A program made the position numbers and the translations under genes. Below the pieces are notes generated by a model. The model had not been told where the DNA came from. It ran no database searches and worked only from the letters and a program-made list of their open reading frames with translations. A stretch of 50,892 nucleotides of DNA from Gammaproteobacteria bacterium. Lineage in GTDB: Bacteria; Pseudomonadota; Gammaproteobacteria; Ga0077536. Positions 1 to 9,574 of this stretch are shown here, piece after piece. Every line of letters begins with the position of its first letter. Position 1 is the stretch's first letter. The stretch is from assembly GCA_019747795.1 (NCBI GenBank), contig JAIEQK010000153.1:1-50892 (forward strand), read 5' to 3'.

Positions 1-299
<299 letters not shown>

Positions 300-308
300 A
301 ATCACAGC

Positions 309-328
309 GTTCACCCCGAAAGGCGAAC
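309..328 (-). other. Hairpin in 16S leader, close to the mature 5' end
   Basis: Positions 309-315 and 322-328 form a seven-pair stem (one G-U pair) with a six-base loop, about ten bases upstream of the predicted 16S 5' end. Such leader structure is normal in pre-rRNA. A processing role is inferred, not shown. Confidence 0.4.
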
Positions 329-376
329 ATATACTTGCATTGACGAGATCTATTAAGACACTAGGTTTTAGTAGAC

Positions 377-395
377 TCATCAGGGTTTCTGATGA
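377..395 (-). other. Perfect hairpin in rRNA leader
   Basis: TCATCAG (377-383) and CTGATGA (389-395) are perfect inverted repeats around a five-base loop, extendable by GAC/GTC (374-376 with 397-399) across one bulge. It lies between the boxA-like element and 16S. A boxB-like or processing role is possible. There is no T tract, so it is not a terminator. Confidence 0.4.
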
Positions 396-444
396 CGTCT
401 TGGCTAATCGCTAGCGCCCACACAAATTGCTTGTTTGGACAGAC

Positions 445-455
445 TTTTAAAGAAC
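445..455 (-). promoter_or_regulatory. boxA-like antitermination element of the rRNA leader
   Basis: The minus strand reads GTTCTTTAAAA here, close to the rRNA boxA core (GCTCTTTAACA in E. coli). It sits about 30 bases after the predicted transcription start and upstream of 16S, where the NusB/NusE-binding boxA of rRNA operons is found. Confidence 0.6.
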
Positions 456-488
456 CTGCAGGCTAGTAGTGCGCTGCGAGAGGTGCGC

Positions 489-516
489 ATTATAGGGAGG
501 GAGAAAGGGGCGTCAA
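489..516 (-). promoter_or_regulatory. rRNA operon promoter (sigma-70 type)
   Basis: On the minus strand TTGACG (516-511) and a perfect TATAAT (494-489) are separated by 16 bp, giving a start near 482. Upstream, about 530-550, an A/T-only run resembles an UP element in an otherwise GC-rich sequence. This combination is typical of strong stable-RNA promoters. The 300-592 gap holds this promoter, the leader and the end of tyrS; I see no gene in it. Confidence 0.85.
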
Positions 517-592
517 CCCCCTGCGCCGATTATTTTTAAAAAAACTCAACCTGGCGACAGGAGGCCGTAGCGTCTAGAGCTTGGACTTGAAC

Positions 593-1810
593 TCAAGTTA
601 CGGAAATCTTTGCAATTCTGCGTTTACCTACGGCGATAGTAACTGCGCCGCCTGGGATCAGCACCGCATCAATCTGAGCAACTCTCTCACCATTCAATCG
701 CACCGCACCCTGGGCGATGAGCCGCCTCGCTTCCGACGTACTGCCGCACAGGTTTGCTGCCTTCAATGCGGTGGAAAGCAAAAGGTTGCCGGCCTCCGCC
801 TGAAGGCTGATTTCAGGTACATCTTCAGGCATTTCGCCTCGACTGAATCGGCTGATGAATGCGTCCCGCACCCTCTCGGCGTCGCGCACTGAGTGATAGC
901 GGCCCACAAGTTCGCAGGCGAGCTCCATCTTGATATCCCGAGGGTTGCGGCCCGATTGCGCCGCTTCACGCAGCTGCGCCAGTTCCCGACTGTCGCGCAT
1001 GCTCAGCAGATCGAAATAGCGCCACATCAATTCATCGGAAATCGACATGACCTTGCCGAAAATCTCTTCAGGCGGCTCATTGATTCCAATGTAGTTGCCG
1101 AGCGACTTGGACATCTTCTGGACGCCGTCCGTGCCCTCCAGAAGGGGCATCGTAAGGACAATCTGCGGCGACTGGCCGTTCGCCGCCTGCAGCTGGCGCC
1201 CAACCAGCAGGTTGAACTTCTGGTCAGTTCCACCCAATTCGACGTCCGCCTGCAGAGCCACCGAGTCGTAGCCCTGGATGAGCGGATACAGGAATTCGTG
1301 GACCGCAATAGGCCGTCCTTCGGTGTAGCGCTTATGGAAATCGTCGCGCTCCAGCATCCTAGCGACCGTATGTTGCGCGGCAATGCGAATGAGGCCCGCC
1401 GCATCGACTTTCGACATCCACTCCGAATTGAAGACGACCTGGGTTCGCTCTTCGTCCAGGATCTTGAAGACCTGTTCCTGGTAGGTGAGTGCGTTGGCGG
1501 CCACAGCATCGCCCGTCAATGGTGGCCGCGTGGCGTTCTTGCCGGTCGGGTCGCCAATCATTCCGGTGAAGTCACCTATTAGGAAGATGACCTGATGGCC
1601 CAAGTCCTGGAACTGGCGAAGCTTGGTGAGAAGCACCGTGTGCCCGAGATGCAGGTCGGGTGCGGTCGGATCAAAACCTGCCTTGACACGTAACGGCCGT
1701 CCGCTCGCAAGCTTCTTCCTGAGTTCGTCTTCGACAAGAATTTCAACGGCGCCGCGCCGAATGACTGACAGTTGATCTTCGATCGCGGAGGTACTTCTGG
1801 TGTCGCTCAT
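593..1810 (-). CDS. tyrS: Tyrosyl-tRNA synthetase
   Basis: This cytoplasmic class I synthetase charges tRNA-Tyr. The 405-residue product has the HIGH-type motif HLGH at 54-57, KMSKS at 232-236 and the tyrosine-pocket stretch around [19 protein letters not shown]-terminal S4 RNA-binding domain starts near residue 345. An upstream in-frame start would add 60 residues of unrelated sequence, so the ATG at 1810, directly before MSDTRS, is chosen, although its ribosome binding site is weak. The length fits the shorter proteobacterial TyrS type. It is divergent from the peptidase gene at 1925, and its 3' end lies about 75 bp before the rRNA promoter on the same strand. Confidence 0.97.
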   Translation of the reverse strand: MSDTRSTSAIEDQLSVIRRGAVEILVEDELRKKLASGRPLRVKAGFDPTAPDLHLGHTVLLTKLRQFQDLGHQVIFLIGDFTGMIGDPTGKNATRPPLTGDAVAANALTYQEQVFKILDEERTQVVFNSEWMSKVDAAGLIRIAAQHTVARMLERDDFHKRYTEGRPIAVHEFLYPLIQGYDSVALQADVELGGTDQKFNLLVGRQLQAANGQSPQIVLTMPLLEGTDGVQKMSKSLGNYIGINEPPEEIFGKVMSISDELMWRYFDLLSMRDSRELAQLREAAQSGRNPRDIKMELACELVGRYHSVRDAERVRDAFISRFSRGEMPEDVPEISLQAEAGNLLLSTALKAANLCGSTSEARRLIAQGAVRLNGERVAQIDAVLIPGGAVTIAVGKRRIAKISVT

Positions 1811-1835
1811 TAGGGGCTCGGAGACTCGACACAAA

Positions 1836-1851
1836 AATGTTAAAAAACATT
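1836..1851. repeat. Inverted repeat in the tyrS/mepM intergenic region
   Basis: AATGTT (1836-1841) and AACATT (1846-1851) form a perfect six-base inverted repeat around AAAA. It touches the -35 element of the predicted mepM promoter. It could be an operator; alternatively it is a chance feature of an A/T-rich promoter. Confidence 0.3.
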
Positions 1852-1878
1852 GACGTATCAGGTTTATGAAGTTATGGT
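1850..1878 (+). promoter_or_regulatory. Predicted promoter of the mepM-anmK genes
   Basis: TTGACG (1850-1855) and TATGGT (1873-1878) are spaced by 17 bp, giving a start near 1885, about 40 bp before the mepM start codon. No competing promoter is visible. Confidence 0.5.
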
Positions 1879-1924
1879 CCCGAGCTAGGTCCACGCCCGC
1901 GCCCGGCATAAGTACACAATATTC

Positions 1925-3451
1925 ATGAAGTATCTTGGGATCACAAGAAGGCGGCGTTTTTTGTCCCTGCAGGCACATCAGGGTCCGCAACTTCGCTCAC
2001 TGGCCTTCCTCGTTCCCGCGGCGCTGGCCGTGATTGCCATTCAGCAAAACACCAAGATTGCTCCTCAAGTGGACGTGCAGCACGTCCAGAAGCAGATAGG
2101 TATCGCGCTCCCGAATCACGAATCGGCCGTTCTCGAGGAAGCCTACCGACTCTTTGGCCGACTGCCCTTCGAGCCCGACACCGGGTCGGCTGCGAATCAT
2201 GACTTTCCGCCCGCCACGCCTCTGAATGCACCCGCGGACTCGCTCGTGGGAGACACAGGCGGTGCCGCGGAACCCGCCCCGCTCGAGCAGCAGTCGTGGA
2301 CCAATGTCACTGTGGCCCCCGGCGATAATCTGTCTCTGATTTTTTCCCGGCTCAAGCTTTCGCGGAACGACCTGCAGAAGATAGTCAGTCTCGGACCCGA
2401 TACCGCGGCGCTGAAAGACCTGAAGCCCGGCATGACGCTGCGTCTGCGGACCACCGACGGCGCCATCGATGAAATGGTGCTGGAACTCGATCAATTGAAT
2501 TCGTTGGTCGTCACCAAGTCCAATTCGGAATTCGCAGCACGCGTGGATTCCATCGAGCCCGACATCAAGGTTCGCGCAGCCACCACCACCATCACCCAGT
2601 CTCTATTCGTGGATGGCCAGAAGGTCGGTCTGTCTGATGCGGTGATCATGAAGCTCATCGACATCTTCGGCTGGGATATCGATTTCGCGCTCGACCTGCA
2701 GCCGAACGACCATTTCAGCATCATCTACGAAGAGGTGTACAAGGGCGATCAACTCGTGAAGCAGGACCGGATCCTCGCTGCCGAGTTCGTCAACCAGGGC
2801 AAGCGCATGCGCGCCGTGCTCTACAACGACGCCGCCGGACGTTCGGCCTATTACTCGCAGGACGGTGAGGCGATGCACAAGGCGTTCCTGCGGACGCCGG
2901 TCAAGTTCACGCGCATCAGTTCGGGGTTCAACCTCGCGCGTCGTCATCCGATCCTGAATACCATTCGCGCGCATCGAGGCGTGGACTACGCAGCCCCGAT
3001 AGGCACTCCGGTGCGCGCAACGGCGGACGGGAAAGTGCTGACGGTGGGCGGCGGCGCGGGTTACGGCAACCTCGTCGAAATCCGCCACGGTGATGCCTAC
3101 AGCACGTTGTACGGCCACCTCTCGCGCTTCGCGCGGGGCATCAAGCGTGGTGGATTCGTCAAGCAGGGCCAAATCATCGGCTATGTGGGCCAGACCGGCC
3201 TGGCGACCGGGCCGCATCTGCATTACGAGTTCCGCATCAATGGTGTCCATCGCGACCCGTTGCGCGTGACGCTTCCTCGTTCTCTACCGCTCGAAAAGCG
3301 CTACATGGCGGACTTCCGTCAGCGCTCCGGTCCGCTCCTCGAGCAGCTCGACACCATGGTTGCTCGACGCGACAGTTCGCGTACGACCTACGTCGCGCAA
3401 CTCGACTCCGCCAAGTTCCTCCAGGCGGCCGACGCCAACGGCACGAATTGA
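1925..3451 (+). CDS. mepM: M23-family murein endopeptidase, MepM-like, with OapA/LysM-type domain
   Basis: Likely a zinc DD-endopeptidase that cuts peptidoglycan cross-links in the periplasm to allow wall expansion. The 508-residue protein has a basic N-terminus and one membrane segment near residues 24-41. A carbohydrate-binding OapA/LysM-like region follows at about 120-180 ([15 protein letters not shown]), then a Csd3-type middle domain, then an M23 domain. The zinc motif is complete: H350 and D354 (HRGVDYA), with H431 and H433 (HLHYEFR). The first ATG gives a plausible membrane anchor. Its stop codon overlaps the start of anmK, linking wall cutting with recycling. Confidence 0.9.
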   Translation: MKYLGITRRRRFLSLQAHQGPQLRSLAFLVPAALAVIAIQQNTKIAPQVDVQHVQKQIGIALPNHESAVLEEAYRLFGRLPFEPDTGSAANHDFPPATPLNAPADSLVGDTGGAAEPAPLEQQSWTNVTVAPGDNLSLIFSRLKLSRNDLQKIVSLGPDTAALKDLKPGMTLRLRTTDGAIDEMVLELDQLNSLVVTKSNSEFAARVDSIEPDIKVRAATTTITQSLFVDGQKVGLSDAVIMKLIDIFGWDIDFALDLQPNDHFSIIYEEVYKGDQLVKQDRILAAEFVNQGKRMRAVLYNDAAGRSAYYSQDGEAMHKAFLRTPVKFTRISSGFNLARRHPILNTIRAHRGVDYAAPIGTPVRATADGKVLTVGGGAGYGNLVEIRHGDAYSTLYGHLSRFARGIKRGGFVKQGQIIGYVGQTGLATGPHLHYEFRINGVHRDPLRVTLPRSLPLEKRYMADFRQRSGPLLEQLDTMVARRDSSRTTYVAQLDSAKFLQAADANGTN

Positions 3452-4611
3452 ACGCGTCGCGCCGCGCGTCGGCCGACGGTTTGTATGTCGGGCTGATTTC
3501 CGGTACCAGCATGGATGGCGTAGACGCCGTCCTGGTCAGGATCGAAGACGGCGGGATACAGCACCTGGGTGCGCTCACGCACCCTTACCCGGAAGAACTG
3601 CGCCGCGATCTGCACCGCACGATACTGCCCCAGGCGCGGCTCGATCTCGCAACCTTCAGCCGCCTGCACGTTGAAGTCGGCGCGAGCTTTGCCGAAGCTG
3701 TCGGCTCACTGCTCACATGCACCGGCACGTCGGCATCGCAGATTGCGGCCATCGGCAGTCATGGCCAGACGGTCTACCACGCACCCCTCGGCGCCCATCC
3801 CTACACGTTGCAGATCGGCAATCCCGCCACGATCGCGGCTCGGTCCGGCGTCGTAACGGTGGCCGACTTCCGCGCCATGGACGTGGCCTATGGAGGGGAA
3901 GGTGCGCCGCTCGTTCCTGGCTTCCATGCCTGGGTGCTGAGCCATTCGACGGATAGCCGCGTGATCCTGAATATCGGGGGCATCGCCAACCTTTCTCTGT
4001 TGCCGGCCGGCAGTAGCGTACCGCTGCTCGGTTACGACACCGGGCCTGGCAACTGCCTGATGGATGCGTGGTGCGCCCGCCATCGCGGCACGGCCTTCGA
4101 CGCGGACGGCGCATGGGCAGGAAGCGGGACGCCCGATGAGGCTCTGCTTCAGGAGCTACTGAAGGCGCCCTACTACAGCGTCCCGCCCCCCAAGAGCACC
4201 GGGCGGGAGACTTTCAATCTCGATTACCTGGACGGAGTGCTCGCGATGCCGGCCTTTGCCCGGTTGAGCCCGGCCGACGTACAGGCGACGCTGCTGCGCC
4301 TCACGGTGGAAACCATCGCGCGAGACATCCGGCGGCCAGGTCAGGACGTGGCATCGGGCGTCTTCGTATGCGGAGGGGGCGCTCGGAACGGGCAGCTGAT
4401 GGCCGCACTGTCAACGAGGCTCTCGCCGCTACCAGTAACGACGACCGCCGCGCTGGGCCTGGATCCCGACATGGTCGAAGCCAGCGCGTTTGCCTGGTTC
4501 GCATGGATGCGTCTGTCAGGCCGCCCGGTGCCGCTGACCACCGGGACAGGCCAGCGGGCGCTGCTACTCGGCTGCGTGTACGAGCCTACGCCTGGCTACG
4601 CCGCCGTCTGA
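3448..4611 (+). CDS. anmK: Anhydro-N-acetylmuramic acid kinase
   Basis: AnmK phosphorylates and opens 1,6-anhydro-MurNAc to MurNAc-6-phosphate in cytoplasmic peptidoglycan recycling. The 387-residue protein starts with the family signature GLISGTSMDGVDAVLV and contains the ASKHA-fold glycine motifs GYDTGPGNCLMD and VCGGGARN. The chosen start is TTG at 3448, which overlaps the mepM stop as TTGA and suggests translational coupling. A second TTG at 3481, nearer the conserved region, is possible; neither has a clear ribosome binding site. It ends 14 bp before the convergent erpA. Confidence 0.93.
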   Translation: MNASRRASADGLYVGLISGTSMDGVDAVLVRIEDGGIQHLGALTHPYPEELRRDLHRTILPQARLDLATFSRLHVEVGASFAEAVGSLLTCTGTSASQIAAIGSHGQTVYHAPLGAHPYTLQIGNPATIAARSGVVTVADFRAMDVAYGGEGAPLVPGFHAWVLSHSTDSRVILNIGGIANLSLLPAGSSVPLLGYDTGPGNCLMDAWCARHRGTAFDADGAWAGSGTPDEALLQELLKAPYYSVPPPKSTGRETFNLDYLDGVLAMPAFARLSPADVQATLLRLTVETIARDIRRPGQDVASGVFVCGGGARNGQLMAALSTRLSPLPVTTTAALGLDPDMVEASAFAWFAWMRLSGRPVPLTTGTGQRALLLGCVYEPTPGYAAV

Positions 4612-4625
4612 AGCGACCGCGGGCG

Positions 4626-4967
4626 TTAGACGGAGAACGACGAACCGCAGCCGCAGGTGGTCGACGCGTTCGGGTTCCGGATGACGAACTGGGAGCCCTC
4701 GAGGCCCTCGGTGTAGTCGATTTCGGCGCCCATCAGGTATTGCACGCTCATCGGGTCCACCAGCAGCTTCACCCCATGGTTCTCAACCACGGTGTCGCCC
4801 TCGCCTTCGGCCTGGTCGAAAGTGAAGCCGTATTGAAAGCCGGAGCAGCCGCCCCCCTGGACGAACACCCGCAGCATCAGGCCCTGGTCACCCTCTTCGT
4901 CGATCAGCTGCCGCACCTTGAGCGCCGCCGAATTGGTGAAGACCAGCGGATTTTCCTGTGTTTCCAT
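4626..4967 (-). CDS. erpA: Iron-sulfur cluster insertion protein ErpA
   Basis: An A-type carrier that delivers Fe-S clusters to apoproteins. The 113 residues are the normal length, and the three cluster-binding cysteines are present: C41 in GGGCSGF, and C105 and C107 in [15 protein letters not shown] ribosome binding site precedes the ATG. It lies 80 bp downstream of the bactofilin gene on the same strand and may share its transcript. I saw no convincing IscR site in that gap. Confidence 0.96.
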   Translation of the reverse strand: METQENPLVFTNSAALKVRQLIDEEGDQGLMLRVFVQGGGCSGFQYGFTFDQAEGEGDTVVENHGVKLLVDPMSVQYLMGAEIDYTEGLEGSQFVIRNPNASTTCGCGSSFSV

Positions 4968-5047
4968 GACTCGAATTCCCGTAAATCAGTTGCTTGCGGT
5001 CAAGGTAGTGATTCCGACCCGCTTATTCAACCGCGCAGCGCCTGTGC

Positions 5048-5470
5048 CTATTCGTATTCGACCTGGGTCACCCGGCCGTCGTGGTCCAATGCCAGCGGTG
5101 CGCGCTGGCTTTCCGCGATTCGCACCAGTTTGCCGTTGACCTCGGCCCCCATCGCCATTTCGATGAGCGCGTAGTACACGTCTCCCTCGACTCGCGCGCT
5201 GGACGCCAGTTCGATGTGCTCGCTGGCATATACGTCGCCCAGAACTGCGCCGTTCAAAATGATGTACGGCACCCGCACCTCGCCCTCGATCGCCCCCCGG
5301 TCGCTCACCGTGAGCGTCGCCCGGTCATCGCCGTCGGCGGACACGTTGCCCTTGATCTGGCCATCGACGTGCAGACCTCCACCGAAGCGGATGTCGCCCA
5401 CCACTCGCGACTGATGTCCGATGAGGGAATCGATCTTCGATGGCTTGCGCTTCTTGGACTTTCCGAGCAT
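5048..5470 (-). CDS. Bactofilin (polymer-forming cytoskeletal protein)
   Basis: Bactofilins are beta-helical proteins that self-assemble into membrane-associated filaments used in cell shape and polar localisation. The 140-residue protein has a short basic N-terminus, then the repeating beta-helix pattern with periodic glycine and valine (GDIRFGGGLHVDGQIKGNV, then GEVRVPYIILNGAVLGDVYA). The start has a good GAGGAGA ribosome binding site and sits 10 bp after the DUF6776 stop, so the two are co-transcribed. The length and fold are typical. Its partner in this organism is unknown; the neighbouring membrane protein is a candidate. Confidence 0.92.
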   Translation of the reverse strand: MLGKSKKRKPSKIDSLIGHQSRVVGDIRFGGGLHVDGQIKGNVSADGDDRATLTVSDRGAIEGEVRVPYIILNGAVLGDVYASEHIELASSARVEGDVYYALIEMAMGAEVNGKLVRIAESQRAPLALDHDGRVTQVEYE

Positions 5471-5480
5471 CTGGATCTCC

Positions 5481-6188
5481 TCAGTTGAGCACTGCCGCCC
5501 AGTCGTAGGTTTCGGACGACGAGCTCGCGGCCGGCATTCTACCTTGCACGGCGACCGTGATCTGACGCGGTACGAAACCCTCGGGCAGACGCAGAACCCC
5601 CTCCACCATGCGGAAATGCTTGAACTTGAAGTTGAGGCCGCTGGAACCGGCCTCGATGATCTCGCCTCCGAAGGACTTCGCCTGGCCCTTGAGTTCGCCC
5701 TTCACGGCGAGCCGCACCGAGCCCTCGGCTTCCCTGTCGTTCTCGTCGATGTGCGCGAGGATGACTCGGAAGCCGAAGCGCCCGGCGTCCGCCAAGGCTT
5801 TCAGCTGCATGCCCTTGACGCGCGGTCCGGCGGCGTTGTCCGCCGCACCCACCACGTCGCGGTAGAACTCGATTTCGCGCCTGAGACCGGCGACTTCGGC
5901 CTGCAATTGGACGAACTGCGCCTGGCTGTCGCTGCGCGCGGTGCGCGCGATCTCTTCGTTGCGCTCGAGCCGCGCGATCTCGAAGCGCAGCGCGGCATTC
6001 TCCTCGCGCAGGCGCTCGAGGTCTTCCCCACCCCGCTCCGCGTCGCCCCGGGCGACCACCGCGCGCGCGTAGTCGCGCCAGCCGCCGACGTCGAGCACCA
6101 GTCCTGCGAACAGCAACGTGGCCAGCGCGATGCCGCAGCCGATGAGCACGCGCCGCAACGGCCGGTGCTGGCGGATGACGAGCTTCAT
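5481..6188 (-). CDS. DUF6776 family single-pass membrane protein
   Basis: The 235-residue protein has a short cytoplasmic N-terminus, one membrane segment at about 15-33, a coiled-coil stretch at about 55-110 (LERLREENAALRFEIARLER) and a soluble C-terminal domain of unknown function. The pattern matches DUF6776, a gammaproteobacterial family usually beside bactofilin. It is the first gene of a DUF6776-bactofilin-erpA run. A TTGACC at 6340-6335 with a poor -10 is a possible promoter. A role as membrane anchor or partner of the bactofilin is inference from position and topology. Confidence 0.8.
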   Translation of the reverse strand: MKLVIRQHRPLRRVLIGCGIALATLLFAGLVLDVGGWRDYARAVVARGDAERGGEDLERLREENAALRFEIARLERNEEIARTARSDSQAQFVQLQAEVAGLRREIEFYRDVVGAADNAAGPRVKGMQLKALADAGRFGFRVILAHIDENDREAEGSVRLAVKGELKGQAKSFGGEIIEAGSSGLNFKFKHFRMVEGVLRLPEGFVPRQITVAVQGRMPAASSSSETYDWAAVLN

Positions 6189-6393
6189 GGGCGGCCAGGG
6201 ATGCGGGCGCCAGGGCCGAGGTCGTGATGGATGCGCATGTCGATCAGCCGGCTGGGACGGCGCGCGCCCAGGACGCCGTCCGCGTCAGGCTCGTCGCCGA
6301 GTGTGTCCGGCAAAGTATCTTTCGAGTTGCGGCCGGTCAACGCCCGGCAGGGCGGGCCCGCGGCGTTAGAATCGGCATCGAATTCAGGCAGGC

Positions 6394-6831
6394 ATGCGCA
6401 TGTATCTCTGGATCAAGGCCTTTCACGTGATCTTCATGGTGACCTGGTTCGCCGGTCTGTTCTATCTGCCCCGGCTGTTCGTCTACCACGCCATGACCGA
6501 AGAGGCGGCGGGCATCGCGCGCTTCAAGATCATGGAACGCAAGCTCTATCGCGGCATCACCACGCCCGGCGGGCTCTTGACGCTCGCCTCCGGCGCCTGG
6601 CTGATCGGACTGCGCGGCACCGAGTGGTTCGCCCACGCCCATTGGCTGCACGCCAAGCTGACGCTGGTCGCCCTGCTGGTCGGCTACCACGCCTACCTGG
6701 GTCAACTGGTGAAGCGCTTCGCCGACGACCGCAACACACGCGGCCACGTCTACTACCGCTGGTTGAACGAGGCGCCGGTGCTGGTACTGGTCGGCGCGGT
6801 GCTGCTGGTCATCCTGCAGCCGACGTGGTGA
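6394..6831 (+). CDS. hemJ: Protoporphyrinogen oxidase HemJ
   Basis: HemJ is the membrane protein that oxidises protoporphyrinogen IX to protoporphyrin IX, the penultimate haem step, in bacteria lacking HemG or HemY. The 145-residue protein opens with the family signature LWIKAFHVIFMVTWFAGLFYLPRLFVYHA (abbreviated core AFHVIFMVTWFAGL) and shows four hydrophobic segments. The conserved N-terminal histidine is H11. A second ATG two codons downstream is an alternative start. TTAGAAT at about 6366-6372 may be a -10 element. Its stop overlaps the thiD start. Confidence 0.92.
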   Translation: MRMYLWIKAFHVIFMVTWFAGLFYLPRLFVYHAMTEEAAGIARFKIMERKLYRGITTPGGLLTLASGAWLIGLRGTEWFAHAHWLHAKLTLVALLVGYHAYLGQLVKRFADDRNTRGHVYYRWLNEAPVLVLVGAVLLVILQPTW

Positions 6832-7634
6832 ACGTCTCGTCCGATTCCCCCCGCAGCACCGCGCCGGTGGTGCTGTGCATCGGTGGCCATGATCCGAGCG
6901 GCGCCGGTCTGCAGGCCGATATCGAGACCTGCGCGGCCCTCGATTGCCTGGCGCTCAGCGTGGTCACCGCGCTGACACAACAGAACACAGCCCGAGTGCT
7001 GGCCATCCAGCCACAGGCAGCGACAGCCCTCTTCGCCCAGATTGAGCTTCTGCTGGAGGATTTCTCGGTCGATGCCTGCAAGCTCGGCCTGCTGCCGACG
7101 GTGGCCCAGATCGAGGCCTTGAGCGTGTTGCTGAACGGCCCACTCGCCGGCTGCCCGCTGGTGATCGATCCGCTGCTTCGCGCCGGCTCCGGCGGCGACC
7201 TCGTCCAGGAACGCATCGAAGCGGCCTTCATCGAGCGACTGCTCCCTCGCGCCACGGTGCTCACGCCAAATCGCGCCGAGGCCCTGCACTACGCCGGCTG
7301 CACGGAGAGCGGCGACGCACTCACGGCGCTCATGTCGAAGGGCTGTCAGGCCATCCTCCTGACCGACGCCAGGCCCGGCGGAGACACCATCGAAAACATC
7401 CTGCAGGTGGCCGGCGAACCGACGCGGTCCTATGCAATGGCGCGTTTCGACGGGGAATACCACGGCACCGGGTGCACGCTCGCCACCGCTATCGCCTGCG
7501 GCCTCGCGCGGGGTGAGAGGCTGGAAGTGGCAGTCGAGCGCGCCCAGGCCTTCGTGCACCGGGCGGTGGCCGAGGCCTGGCGTCCCGGCAGCGCCCAACA
7601 TCTTCCACGTCGGTACCGAGGCCTGCTGCCATGA
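6828..7634 (+). CDS. thiD: Hydroxymethylpyrimidine / phosphomethylpyrimidine kinase
   Basis: ThiD phosphorylates HMP and HMP-P to HMP-PP, the pyrimidine half of thiamine. The ribokinase-fold signature near the N-terminus reads GGHDPSGAGLQADIE and the C-terminal anion-hole motif reads HGTGCTLATAIACGLARG. The start is a GTG at 6828 that overlaps the hemJ stop as GTGA; the reading frame stays open far upstream but that extension is not protein-like. The product is 268 residues, the usual length. It overlaps thiE by ATGA. Confidence 0.93.
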   Translation: MNVSSDSPRSTAPVVLCIGGHDPSGAGLQADIETCAALDCLALSVVTALTQQNTARVLAIQPQAATALFAQIELLLEDFSVDACKLGLLPTVAQIEALSVLLNGPLAGCPLVIDPLLRAGSGGDLVQERIEAAFIERLLPRATVLTPNRAEALHYAGCTESGDALTALMSKGCQAILLTDARPGGDTIENILQVAGEPTRSYAMARFDGEYHGTGCTLATAIACGLARGERLEVAVERAQAFVHRAVAEAWRPGSAQHLPRRYRGLLP

Positions 7635-8269
7635 CCCCATCGTCATTCACCTTGCCGCGCCGGGGGCTCTATGCCCTCACCCCGGACGATGCCGGCGACA
7701 TCGACACCCTGGTCGCGCGCGTGCTGGCCGTCGTCGCGGGTGGCGCCGCCCTGGTTCAATACCGCGACAAGTCCGCACCGGACGCCGAGCGCAGGTCCCG
7801 CGCCGCGGCACTCGTGCAAGCCTGCCACGCCGCCGGTGTGCCGCTTATCGTCAACGACTCCGTGACGCTTGCCGCCGTGACTGGCGCCGCCGGCGTACAC
7901 CTGGGCCGTGACGACGGCCCCCTGGCCGACGCCCGCGCGGCGCTCGGCAATCGAGCAATCATCGGCGTCTCCTGCTACGACTCGCTGGCGCGGGCACGCG
8001 ACGCGGTAGCGGCCGGCGCGGACTACGTCGCCTTCGGCAGCGTCTACCCGTCCGCGACCAAGCCGGGCGCCGTGCGCTGTCCGCTCGAAGTCATCGCCGC
8101 GGCCCGCGCCGAACTGCCCGTGCCCATCGTTGCGATTGGCGGCATAACCCCCGAGAATGCCTCAGCGGTAGTCGCCGCGGGCGCCGGCTTGCTGGCCGTC
8201 ATCGGCGCGCTGTTCGAACGCGGCGATGGCGCGGCCGCGGCACGCGCGTTCGCGCCCGCCTTCACCTGA
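7631..8269 (+). CDS. thiE: Thiamine-phosphate synthase
   Basis: ThiE joins HMP-PP with thiazole phosphate to make thiamine phosphate. The 212-residue TIM barrel shows the family motifs VQYRDKSA, LIVNDSVTLA, GVHLGRDDGP and FGSVYPSATKPGA, plus the phosphate-binding IGGITPEN. Its ATG overlaps the thiD stop, so the two are translationally coupled. No thiamine riboswitch is visible before hemJ or thiD, so control is likely with the haem genes or at another promoter. Confidence 0.95.
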   Translation: MTPSSFTLPRRGLYALTPDDAGDIDTLVARVLAVVAGGAALVQYRDKSAPDAERRSRAAALVQACHAAGVPLIVNDSVTLAAVTGAAGVHLGRDDGPLADARAALGNRAIIGVSCYDSLARARDAVAAGADYVAFGSVYPSATKPGAVRCPLEVIAAARAELPVPIVAIGGITPENASAVVAAGAGLLAVIGALFERGDGAAAARAFAPAFT

Positions 8270-8293
8270 TGTATACAGCAACCGGATTTCTGC

Positions 8294-9574
8294 ATGGCCA
8301 CACGCTCGGAACAATGGTTCGACGCCGCTCGCCGGGTTCTTCCCGGCGGCGTGAATTCGCCGGTACGCGCCTTCAACGGCGTGGGCGGCTCGCCCCGCTA
8401 CTTCGTGAGCGGCGAGGGCGCCTGGCTCACCGACGCCGACGGTAGACGCTACATCGACTACATCGGCAGCTGGGGTCCGGCGATCGTCGGTCACGCCCAT
8501 CCCAAGGTGTTGGCCGCGGTCGGCGAACAACTCGCCAAAGGCCTCGGTTTCGGCGCGCCCAACGAACTCGAGACCCGTCTCGCCGAGCGCATCATCGAGA
8601 TCGTGCCGCACGCGGAGAAGGTCCGCATGGTGAGCAGCGGCACCGAGGCCGCGATGACCGCGATCCGCCTGGCCCGGGGCCTGACCGGCCGCGATCGCAT
8701 CGTCAAGTTCGAGGGCTGCTACCACGGCCACGCCGACTCGCTGCTGGTCAAGGCCGGGTCCGGCGCGCTCACCATGGGCGTGCCGACCTCGCCGGGCGTG
8801 CCCGCCGCGCTCGCCGAACTGACCATGACGCTGAATTACAACGACAGCGCGCAGGTCCGTGAAGTTTTTGCGCAGCACGGCCACGCCATCGCCGCGGTGA
8901 TCGTCGAGCCGGTGGCCGGCAATATGAACTGCGTGCCGCCCGTGCCGGGCTTTCTCGAAACCCTGCGCGAGGTGACGGAGCAATCCGGCGCCATCCTCAT
9001 CTTCGACGAAGTGATGACCGGCTTTCGCGTGGCGCTCGGCGGCGCGCAGGCGCTGTACGGCATCCGTCCCGACCTGACGGTCCTTGGCAAGGTCATCGGC
9101 GGCGGCCTGCCGGTGGGCGCGGTGACCGGCCCGGCCAAGCATCTCGACCAGCTGGCGCCCATCGGACCCGTCTACCAGGCGGGCACCCTGTCCGGCAATC
9201 CGCTCGCCATGGCGAGCGGCCTGGCGACCTTGGATCTCATCAGCACGCCCGACTTCCATGGCGCCCTGGCGGCCCAGACGACGAAACTATGCGAGGGCAT
9301 CGAGGCCGCGGCGCGGGATGCGCGCGTGCCGCTGGTCACCAACCACGTGTGCGGCATGTTCGGCCTGTTCTTCAGCGAGCGTCCGGTGCGGAGCTTCGCC
9401 GACGTCATGGCCTGCGATGTCGCGCGCTTCAAGCGCTTCTTCCATGCGCTGCTCGACGAAGGCGTGAATCTCGCGCCCTCGGCTTTCGAGGCGGGTTTCC
9501 TGTCCTCCGCCCATGGCGACGCCGAGATCGAGCAGACCGTGGCGGCCGTCGCCCGCGCGCTGGCGCACTCCTGA
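8294..9574 (+). CDS. hemL: Glutamate-1-semialdehyde 2,1-aminomutase
   Basis: A PLP enzyme making 5-aminolevulinate from glutamate-1-semialdehyde in the C5 haem pathway. At 426 residues it matches the family. The start region reads [13 protein letters not shown], and the PLP lysine is K266 in [15 protein letters not shown]. It lies 24 bp after thiE and its stop overlaps the next start by one base (TGATG). With hemJ and hemB in the window, three haem steps are represented but in two separate loci. Confidence 0.97.
   Translation: MATRSEQWFDAARRVLPGGVNSPVRAFNGVGGSPRYFVSGEGAWLTDADGRRYIDYIGSWGPAIVGHAHPKVLAAVGEQLAKGLGFGAPNELETRLAERIIEIVPHAEKVRMVSSGTEAAMTAIRLARGLTGRDRIVKFEGCYHGHADSLLVKAGSGALTMGVPTSPGVPAALAELTMTLNYNDSAQVREVFAQHGHAIAAVIVEPVAGNMNCVPPVPGFLETLREVTEQSGAILIFDEVMTGFRVALGGAQALYGIRPDLTVLGKVIGGGLPVGAVTGPAKHLDQLAPIGPVYQAGTLSGNPLAMASGLATLDLISTPDFHGALAAQTTKLCEGIEAAARDARVPLVTNHVCGMFGLFFSERPVRSFADVMACDVARFKRFFHALLDEGVNLAPSAFEAGFLSSAHGDAEIEQTVAAVARALAHS

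Noticed and set aside
542-565. Possible tyrS intrinsic terminator before the rRNA promoter
   Set aside because: Only a four-pair stem precedes the T run on the minus strand; the A/T tract is better explained as an UP element.
6416-6431. Possible parS (TTTCACGTGA core)
   Set aside because: Matches only 10 of 16 bases of the parS consensus and sits inside hemJ. No fuller copy was noticed near parAB.
6231-6827. Upstream extension of the thiD frame
   Set aside because: The frame is open through hemJ but the sequence there is a shadow of hemJ; the GTG at 6828 overlaps the hemJ stop and begins the conserved ThiD region.
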